Of a stretch of DNA of 64,000 bases, positions 56,558-64,000 are shown piece by piece. The stretch's first letter is position 1. Each line of letters starts with the position of its first letter. The stretch comes from Nemertoderma westbladi (taxonomy: Eukaryota; Xenacoelomorpha; Nemertodermatida; Nemertodermatidae): NCBI GenBank assembly GCA_032718475.1, contig JAUCBJ010007119.1:1-64000 (forward strand), written 5' to 3'. The notes under the pieces were generated by a model. It ran no database searches. It was not told where the DNA came from and saw only the letters and a list, made by a program, of their open reading frames with translations. A program made the translations under genes and the position numbers.

Positions 56558-57739
56558 TGTTCGCGCTTTCAGACCTTTAGCAGTTTAACTTGCCAAATTT
56601 AGATGTCTTCTAGATTATAAATCGACTTTAGCCTATGACGAGTATTTGATACACTACATTAGCCGAAGCCAGTCTATGCGCGACCATTCACCCGCTGGAT
56701 ATACCCGGGAGACTGGATTCGGAAGCTTTGACCTTATTGCGGTGTAGGCCTACTGTATTATTCGACTGATCGTTAATATATAATCTCTGACAAATATTAT
56801 TCACTTTCGGGAAATATTAACAGTTCCTTTAGGACGTGGCGCTCTAAATATGTAAACAGAGTTATGACTTACACTAGACACAACGGGATGGCTATGGATT
56901 CACGTATAAAGCGCATTCTTTAGGAGATGCTTTGTTATCAGTCACAATCATGCACACTACCGCACAATGCTGCACACCGATCTGCCGACCTTCACTAATT
57001 TTAGTCACATATAAAGAGAACAACAACCGACACATGTAGTGCCTATGAAATAGCATTAGATTCACTCCAAAACCACTTTAATGTAAGTCGCAATTGCTAT
57101 ATGTAACCGGTCTCTTACCTTCAGTATATCAAGAAGATTGGGGGTTTTATGATTATTTATCGATGTTAACCAAATATAATAATATTCCATCAACTGATAT
57201 AATTAATAACCGACAGTAAATAGCAGTAAAAATGCGGTGTTTATAGGTGACAATATGATCGGTGTTGAGTTGGTATGGTTTGTGGTTTGATAACAGTTAT
57301 ACGTTTCTATGACCAAAGCCTACTAATGTTTGGCTAAAGCCTGAAACACAGAAATTCCAAAGCCGGTCTTCTGGCTGTGGACAAAATACACATAATGACT
57401 GAATTGCATGAGTTTCTGTATACAATCTCCAACACAGAGTCAAAAAACGCTCTGATTGGTCGACCGAACAAAGAACGAACAAAGAACAAAGAAAAAGTTA
57501 CACGTGTACATATCAGCTGTTAGATGTCGTCATGGTAACTACACTGTATCAAGAGGATTTTGGCTTATTGCGACATAAGATCGCTAGTTATGTCCGCTAA
57601 AGTACACATACAGAAGAAATGGCTTTTTATGTCCACTAAAACACCGGTACAGTAAGGAAACGGCTTTTTATGTCCGTTAAAACACCTACAGAGTACTTTG
57701 CGGGGAAAATAACTAGCTAGATCCGCAAAAGCCTTTACA
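56558..57739 (-). repeat. 5' LTR of copy 3
   Basis: 1182 bp; sense ends TGTAAAGG and GCGCGAACA. It keeps all three GGACATAA-type repeats. It is followed on the plus strand by AACTG, the target duplication. Confidence 0.93.
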
Positions 57740-57819
57740 AACTGGCTGCCTTACATACACATCCTTCCATCTATGTACCAGCATGTTGGCCAATAAATGA
57801 GCAGTATTTAATGAGAATC

Positions 57820-58273
57820 AATTTATTATGACGTTTTAATTACTTTAGATCAATTAAAGACACAATTATTAAAGCAAATCACTTGAACTAATTAAAAACT
57901 ATAATAGAATGGGGTATTTGGATTACATCTGAATAATTTATAAGTATAATTATTGAAGTCTTATACTGTAAAACAATTAATTTCCTTTAACAGTTGAAAC
58001 GGTTGAAATTGCTGTTTTTACCGTAATCAATTTAATTAACTAATTAACTGCTATTATCTCTGCTCCTCGAAGGCCACACGAAAATTCTACTTGGAAAATT
58101 TCTAAACTTTTGCCAAACAACATGTGTACCAAGTTTGGATAGATTTCATCGAAGATTGGCCGAGTTATTAATGTTTAAAATTGAACAAGAACGACAGAAC
58201 GACAGAACGACAGGTTGATTAATGGTACCACTACGCTAAGGCTCACTCACTTCGTGGCTCGCCCCACAAGGAT
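57820..58273. repeat. Dispersed repeat W, copy 2
   Basis: Matches 61320-61762 and the left part of 23140-23700. After GACAGAACGACAGAACGACA simple repeats it ends in a GATTAATGGTACCACTACGC ... GGCTCGCCCCACA tail. It directly abuts an RT fragment. Confidence 0.78.
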
Positions 58274-58408
58274 CATTGTTGTCACCAACGCTATTTAATG
58301 TCTATTTAAAGGGAGCCTTAGATTCAGTTGAGAAAACAGGTCTTGGAGTATCTTTTCACAACATCTGGTCAGGTCTAGTTTGCTATGCGGATGATATAGT
58401 TTTATTAG

Positions 58409-59496
58409 GAGCCCGCTTGACAGCGGGATACTTACTGTAAGAATCTCAGGGATACTTTCTGTAAAAATCTCAGGATACATTACACTGACTGACATACTGA
58501 CTGACTGATAATTATCTAGGTTAAGGCACTTCCTGCCTGGCGATTTTGATGAAATTTTGCAAGTACATTGCTTTGGTGGTTCATAATCGCGTTACAAAAT
58601 TTCAGATCGATTCTATGTGTGGTATTCGATATATTTAGTTTTTTGACATTGTTTTGTCGCGAAATTAAAAGCAATGGTAAAATAACAGCTGGTGTTCATG
58701 ATGAAATATGGCTTAATATGTTATACACAGTCATAGAAAAACGTGTTGGTTGCCAAGTTTTACTAGTAGGCTATAAGGAAAGGCAATGTTTACTCACACA
58801 TAAGCTGTTGGTTTCTAATGTATTACCCCATAAGCTGATTGCTCTCCCAGTGCTTCCTAAGGGTATATCTACAATAAGGTTACTCACTCTGCTATGTTAG
58901 GGGGTGGATCAGGAGAATGAATTTTAGTTACACAATTGTGTAACTAAAATTCATTCTCCTGATCCACAAGCAGTGTGTTGTGTCCTATTGCAGTCGATAC
59001 TCACTGTGGATTGCAAAATGTTTTATAGTTGACCTACACTATAATACAGTAGTTGCATGTATTTAAGGAGCCCGCTCTGGCCTACCGCCTAAGGAGTACC
59101 TATATTACATATTCACATAGAATTCACTGGGAAGAGATATTCCGCTTGACGACGGGGTAATACCTATAGAAGGAAACTAAATTTGTTATTTGGCTCTATT
59201 CGTTGTTATTTATCTGGTTGTGCATCATGGGCATTTTTTATAAATATTCGGTAATCGCATCTTATATCTTGTAAACGTTCTTGATAATGAAATTATTTGC
59301 TTCATATTATATTTTTGTTAGTGGTAGCTAAGTTGCATTTTTTATTATGTGGGGCGAGCCACAAAGTCAGCTAGCCTCACGCCTTGCAGTTTAGACAATT
59401 TTAGTTTACTTACTGCTGACTGACATAGTTCTTTGTAATAGTCTTGGCTAGGATTTTTCCCCCGGGCTCCTTCCAGCCTGCTTGCTGGCTTTCTAG
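58409..59496. mobile_element. Unclassified 1.1 kb insertion inside the LINE RT
   Basis: It begins GAGCCCGCTTGACAGCGGG (a small hairpin) and ends with CCAGC-ctgctt-GCTGG followed by CTTTCTAGTT. A hairpin just before CTAG-T is what a Helitron 3' end looks like, but a TC start at the other end is not evident, so the class is open. GGAGCCCG occurs at the left end, inverted near the right end, and again at 59068. It includes a 110-codon frame (58568-58900) that I do not recognise. Confidence 0.55.
58904..58967. repeat. 64-bp perfect palindrome
   Basis: GTGGATCAGGAGAATGAATT... is exactly mirrored around CACAA/TTGTG, giving two 32-base arms with no spacer. Confidence 0.95.
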
Positions 59497-60524
59497 TTGT
59501 GCAATAATAAAGAGGAGATCACTAGTATGCTAGCATTACTATCATATGAAATGGATAAATTGAATCTAAACATGGAACCCACAAAATCAAAATGGATGAG
59601 CATTATACCCAAAAACACATACCGACCCCTATTCATCAACTCAGCAAATTGCCTATTCCCTGAATCCCAAACAATCAAATTCCTTGGCCACACCTTATAT
59701 GGAAATAATAACTGTATCACTAATTACTCAGTCATAATTCAAACTCTTGCGTCTATGTCACAAGCGTTTCACAAAAATGGCTGGACCATTCGATGGTACA
59801 CCATAAACACAGTGTTCAATCTTTGGTCCAGGATGGCCATACCAGCAATTCTGTACAAAATAAAATTCATAATAGGGAATCTAAATCAAGATGAAATCCA
59901 ATCTATGAATGCATATTATAGAAAGATACTCAGGGGACTTCTTTATGTTGGATCGTACGTCAATAATGCTACATTAAGGAAACTCTCAGGATGTAGAGAT
60001 CTATTACTTGAGGTATACCGTGACTAATTGCATGCTGCGTTTGGTAGTTAGTCCACATCTCAAACTTCAGTTGCTGCTACGTCTTGGTCTTATCTGGAAC
60101 TATCAATCAAAGCGGCGCTATCCTGGACTGGGAAGTACATATATGCGAGCGACTCGAGAATTCCCGATACCCTCACTATTTTCAATGTGTGTAAACCGGT
60201 ACCACAAACGGACACTGAAATCTCACATAAACCACGGACATCCAACAGGAAAATATATTGTCAATGCGGACTTTATATATAACTGTTATAACTCTGGCCA
60301 ATGCGGATTTGCAGCAAAACATAACCGCATACTGCAGTATTTCTTAAAATAATTATCTTTTGCACAGATTTTTCCTCCATTTACAACAATTAACCTATGA
60401 ACCTTATGACATTTTTAATTTTGTATAGTTTGTTCGGTTTTTATTCAGTATTAATATATACTTTTTACTTCAATATAAATACCGGCTTGACCGGTGTACC
60501 TTGTGAAATGAAATGAAAAAATAT

Positions 60525-61300
60525 TTAAATATATTTCTTAAACTCAGGCTAGGACGATCTTTATAATAATAATAACTAGGGATGCGATCAATATGTGAAG
60601 CCAGGTGGTTTATATAATAATTTAGTCAACACAGTACTCGTCTTCATTATATGCTTCGTTGCGCTCGTCGCTTGTCCTGTTTTGTCATAAAATATTTTTC
60701 CTAAACGCAGACTGACGATCTTTATACAGTTATAACTATGCGAAGTTTCGAAACTGTGCGAGTAACTGTTGATACATCTATGTGGAGATGTGTGATATGT
60801 GGAGATGTGTGATACAACGCCAACGCATCGTATGCCGATGTACAGTAGTAATATGGGTATTGAAATAATATTAAATCAATGTACACTCTTAAAGCTGCAG
60901 CGAAAAAATGTAGATAATTTCCTAGGTTACATATAAAATAATAATATTATTTTTAAGAACATTAATTTTACTACTTTGCAAAAATTCAATTAAAAAATAA
61001 CCAGACATATACATTGTGGAATAAACTATTTCAGAAGCCTACAACAGCCATGCCATGGATAGTATTTATGTTATTATACATGTATCTGTCATTTACCTGA
61101 GATAGCAATACAACATTTATAGTAGAGTCAATAGGAATTGGACTACAGGAAGGATGTTGGGATGTTGGATTTAAAGAATGCTGTCTGGGCTGGAATAGCA
61201 ATACTGGTTGCCTATTACTATTCCTCTCTGGTTAGTCTTAGCAACAACTCCCTGCCAGCTAGCTCCACACCAGCAGAGACTTGACCAATAATGGGAAGGA
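60525..61300. repeat. Second copy of the 42770-43680 repeat
   Basis: Contains about one and a half of the ~150-bp units, then the same downstream sequence (CATGCCATGGATAGTATTTA, GCTGTCTGGGCTGGAATAGC, CACACCAGCAGAGACTTGAC). No coding frame. Confidence 0.8.
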
Positions 61301-61319
61301 TTAAATTTGTACTCAATAA

Positions 61320-61825
61320 TTGTGCCGTTTAATTACGTTTAGATCAACTAAAGACACATTTATTAAAGCAAATCACTAGAACTAATTAAAAACTATAATA
61401 GAATGGCGTATGTGGATTACATCTGTATAATTTTTAAGTATAATTATTTAAATCTTATACTGTAAAACAATTAATTTCCTTTAAAAGGCAGGTTGAAAAT
61501 GGTGTTTTTACAGTAATCATCTTAATTAACTAATTAACTGCTATTATCTTAGCTTCTCGAAGGCCACACGGAAATTCAACTTGGAAAATTTCTAAACTTT
61601 TGCCAAACAACATATGTACCAAGTTTGGATAGATTTCATCATAGATTGGCCGAGTTATTAACGTTTAAAATTGAACAAGAACGACAGAACGACAGAACGA
61701 CAGGTTGATTAATGGTACCACTACGCTAAGGCTCACTCACTTCGTGGCTCGCCCCACAGACACACCGATTGAGTTAGTGGTACCTGCATGCTAAGCTCGC
61801 TTACTTTCGCCGCTCGCCCCACATT
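61320..61825. repeat. Dispersed repeat W, copy 3
   Basis: As 57820-58273, with the same GCTCGCCCCACA end at 61750-61761. It is followed by a diverged second end (GTACCTGCATGCTAAGCTCG ... GCTCGCCCCACA) at about 61786-61825. Confidence 0.75.
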
Positions 61826-62099
61826 ACAAATCACAGTAATACGAGTTTTTCAGACATGCTCCCATGGGTACGACGTGGTCTGTCATGCTTATAATGGCCA
61901 TTGGTGAGACATCAGCTACTGGGTGTGGGTTCGCAGGGGATTGATAATCAAAACGGGTTTTTTGGAACTACCGCTAACATGAAAGGATGTAAGATTTATA
62001 GATATATAGATATATAGATTTATAGATATATATTATGTCGCAAATAAAATAACTTTCAGACACATAAAATATTTGCAGTTTACTTTATTCAATAATAAC

Positions 62100-62217
62100 A
62101 TATATTATTATATATATACTGTATATATACTGTATATATACTGTATATATACTGTATATATACTGTATATATATATATACGTGTATATATATATACGTGT
62201 ATATATATATATATATT
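62100..62217. repeat. TATATACTG-type minisatellite and (TA)n
   Basis: The 14-bp unit ACTGTATATATACTGT is repeated about six times, then TATATACGTG units and (TA)n. Long open frames here are artefacts. Confidence 0.95.
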
Positions 62218-62339
62218 ACTTGTAGCCAACTTGTTAGTCGGAACCGGCGCATAATCGGGCGCCAGGCCGATCGCCCTCGCGGGAGAGCAGTCGGGGCGGG
62301 TCGACCCCACCAACTAACAATCGACAGGTCCGCTTTGAG

Positions 62340-63345
62340 GAACCTAAGAGAGGAAGCACCCCACCCACAGCGAGAAGGGGAAGTGGGAAATGTGTGAAGG
62401 ATGTCTTTTTTATGGACATCGGGGAGTTCCCTTTCACCGAGGAAAGGTATTGCCAGTTCCATGGGGGAACCTCTCACAGAACGATTGAGTGCAGAAATTG
62501 GCAGAAGATGGACGCCAACACACACAAGGCGTATGCTAAGAAGCATCACCTGTGTTGGACTTGTGCTTGAACAGGACACTCCGGGCGGGAATGCCCATAC
62601 GATAGTAAGAATACGGAGGGGGATAGTGAGTACACCGAGCAACAGTCGCATAAACACGCGGATAATAGGACAGCGGGGGAGAGGGTGGCTGATAAACAGG
62701 TGGCCTACCCTGTCTTTCCCATGAGATGGAGATTATGGAACCACCGAAGATTAAACCCTATGTGTACCTGAGGATCATCGCGTTGGTGGTATGTGATAAC
62801 CGTGGTCAGCAGCTAACCACTTTGGGGCTCTTAGACGGAGGTTCGGCGATAACGATGATGGACAGAGTGGTTGCAGACCGCCTTCAAGTCAAACGAAGGA
62901 AGGCATTTATGCAACTCTGTACCATCGCCAATCCGGATAGAGATGTAGCGTACGACCTAATTCTATGTCGAACCCGAGCTCAACGTACCGGCAGACCGGC
63001 CCTCGGCCGAAGAAATTCAACAATATACATACGCCCGGGGACTGAACTTTAACATACCCGATGACCTGGACATACCCTATGTATCAGTACTTATTGGTAT
63101 ATATTGCCCAGGATCTCACCGGCTACTGCAACCTACCATCGAAGGACCAGACCCCGAAAGGGACCCTCAGGTCATGCTAACCCCATATGGTTGGTGTATG
63201 ACTGGACCCGTAAAAGACATCGACGAGCAGCCCGACAGACACAGCGTGGGGCTGGCCAGACCGGTTTTCACCGTGGCCGGGAAGGGGGACCCCGCCGAGT
63301 CTCTGATACCACTCATTTCATACCTGATTTATTGTTTGTTACCTG
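62340..63345 (+). pseudogene. Degenerate BEL/Pao relic: zinc knuckles and aspartic protease
   Basis: Plus strand 62440-62605 encodes YCQFHGGTSHRTIECRNW and, after a stop, LCWTCA-x-TGHSGREC, the C-X2-C-X4-H-X4-C knuckle. At 62726-63052 a protease-like segment reads ALVVCDNRGQQLTTLGLLDG with LLDGGS in place of the usual LLDSGS or LLDDGS. A shifted frame (63060-63215) holds VSVLIGIYCPGSHRLL and LTPYGWCMTGPV, matching the conserved BEL segment after the protease. Frame breaks and stops show a dead copy. It is a third BEL/Pao family, on the opposite strand from the giant copies. Confidence 0.75.
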
Positions 63346-63577
63346 AGATATTCTGTTTCTATTCTGTATTACTATGGTGCTGTGGCTGTGTAGGGATCGG
63401 CCTGCACAGACACTACACTGGAGCGTTTAGTTATCAGTTTCCTTTCCACCGGACGGGCGGGTTACCTGATTTGGGCGGTCCAGTGGGGAACTCATCATAA
63501 CATGTTATTTACGCCACTACACCAACCCATATACACGACAAATTCTAGAATACAGTAGTACTGTCTGGAATCCTTCC
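63346..63577. other. Intergenic, no supported gene
   Basis: Short stretch between the BEL relic and the miniature element; nothing recognised. Confidence 0.5.
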
Positions 63578-63581
63578 TTAA

Positions 63582-63802
63582 GGCCATGATACACCGCAGG
63601 AGCGGCGAGCCGCAGCGGCGGGCGGCCGCGACGAGCAGCCGATTTGAGCGGCGACTTTTAGTATGATCCACTATAGGAGCGGCGAGCGACAGCAGCCATT
63701 TGTGGTGTATCATCACCCATAGAAAATAATGTGTTCTATTTTTAAAAACTGGCCGCATGCCGCGGCCACTGCCGCTCGCCGCTCCTGTGGTGTATCATAT
63801 CC
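63582..63802. mobile_element. 221-bp TTAA-flanked miniature inverted-repeat element (piggyBac-like)
   Basis: The target site TTAA lies on both sides (63578-63581 and 63803-63806). The ends are inverted repeats of about 29 bp with two or three mismatches: GGCCATGATACACCGCAGGA at the left and, reversed, GGATATGATACACCACAGGA at the right, both continuing GCGGCGAGC. A TTAA duplication is the hallmark of piggyBac-type transposition. The element encodes no transposase, so it would depend on one from elsewhere. Confidence 0.82.
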
Positions 63803-63899
63803 TTAAGCAACGATATGTCATCTAAACTCTTTAAAACCTTCAAAACTGCGGGTTTCTCCAAAAGATTCCACGATTCCAAAAGATTCCGTCTTCTTAGAT

Positions 63900-64000
63900 G
63901 GCCCGACCAGTCTAGACTACTACTACAACACTAGGTCAACGAGCTCGTACATTGGAAAAGAGATCCTTCCAGGCTTCCTGATTCTCAGTAGTTGTCTTAT
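63900..64000 (-). pseudogene. LINE 3' end fragment at the window edge
   Basis: Minus-strand translation reads TTTENQEAWKDLFSNVRAR, the terminal segment of the LINE type seen at 17970-18385, followed by a short CTACTACTACAACA-type tail region. It continues beyond the window. Confidence 0.65.

Larger units (their letters stand above)
43690..57739 (-). mobile_element. Copy 3 of the giant BEL/Pao family, internally deleted, 14 kb
   Basis: Bounded by LTRs of 1141 bp (3') and 1182 bp (5') and by the target duplication AACTG (43685-43689 and 57740-57744). It has the same order as copy 2 but lacks RT, most of RNase H and the integrase through two internal deletions, and it carries an X insertion in the protease-RT linker. 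By eye the LTRs are about 99% alike apart from one 41-bp unit, so insertion was recent. It could move only with proteins supplied by another copy. Confidence 0.93.
58274..60520 (+). pseudogene. Non-LTR retrotransposon RT fragment, interrupted
   Basis: Plus strand 58274-58408 encodes an RT core: GSLLSPTLFNVYLKGALDS, then CYADDIVLLG with the YADD catalytic box at 58384-58395. The frame resumes at about 59497 with NNKEEITSMLALLS, LNMEPTKSKWM, IKFLGHTLYGNNN, and the thumb-like region to 60027. A frame change then leads to a C-terminal piece (60008-60352). The 3' UTR ends in AAATGAAATGAAAAA near 60520. Insertion 58409-59496 separates the two parts. The 5' end is missing. Confidence 0.8.

Noticed and set aside
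62085-62657. 190-codon minus-strand frame near 62.1-62.7 kb
   Set aside because: Half of it is a TATATAC minisatellite read as Tyr/Ile repeats and the rest is antisense to the BEL relic.

Overview
The window comes from the nuclear genome of an invertebrate animal. It has AT-rich spacers, BEL/Pao LTR retrotransposons (a metazoan group), non-LTR retrotransposon relics, and one spliced host gene for an Olig-type bHLH transcription factor. No prokaryotic gene arrangement is present. The species cannot be named from the sequence.

Most of the DNA is one family of very large BEL/Pao elements, present three times and always on the minus strand. Copy 1 covers 1-15374 and runs off the left edge. Copy 2 covers 23823-42557 (18.7 kb; LTRs of 1174 bp; 5-bp target duplication GGGTA). 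Copy 3 covers 43690-57739 (14 kb; LTRs of 1141 and 1182 bp; target duplication AACTG). Read on the minus strand, the order is: 5' LTR; a 1.9-2.2 kb untranslated leader; a long gag with an Ala/Glu-rich coiled coil and a C-terminal DUF1759-like part; zinc knuckles and an aspartic protease; reverse transcriptase, RNase H and integrase; a 1.6 kb spacer; an accessory reading frame with a Cys/His cluster and a very basic tail; 3' LTR. All three copies carry disabling changes. Different copies keep different parts, so the family layout is clear although no copy is intact.

The copies have been hit by later insertions. A 5'-truncated BEL element of another family lies in the protease region of copy 1 (1761-5086). 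A 2.8 kb segment with ~465-bp tandem repeats separates the gag start from gag in copy 1 (9156-11960). A 1.2-1.3 kb unclassified element sits in pol of both copy 2 and copy 3. A 633-bp unit in the accessory gene of copy 2 contains a 580-bp near-perfect palindrome; each arm holds a tRNA-type B box and a hammerhead ribozyme motif.

Between copies 1 and 2 (15375-23822) lie the two-exon Olig-like gene (18868-20047, minus), LINE relics, two short 5'-truncated LINE insertions with clear target duplications, and low-copy repeats. Right of copy 3 (57740-64000) are a LINE reverse transcriptase fragment split by an unclassified 1.1 kb insertion, a 64-bp perfect palindrome, repeats shared with the region between copies 2 and 3, a degenerate plus-strand BEL/Pao relic, a 221-bp TTAA-flanked miniature inverted-repeat element, and another LINE 3' end.

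The likely new biology is the very long BEL/Pao family with its unrecognised accessory gene, and the inverted hammerhead/SINE-like palindrome inside it.
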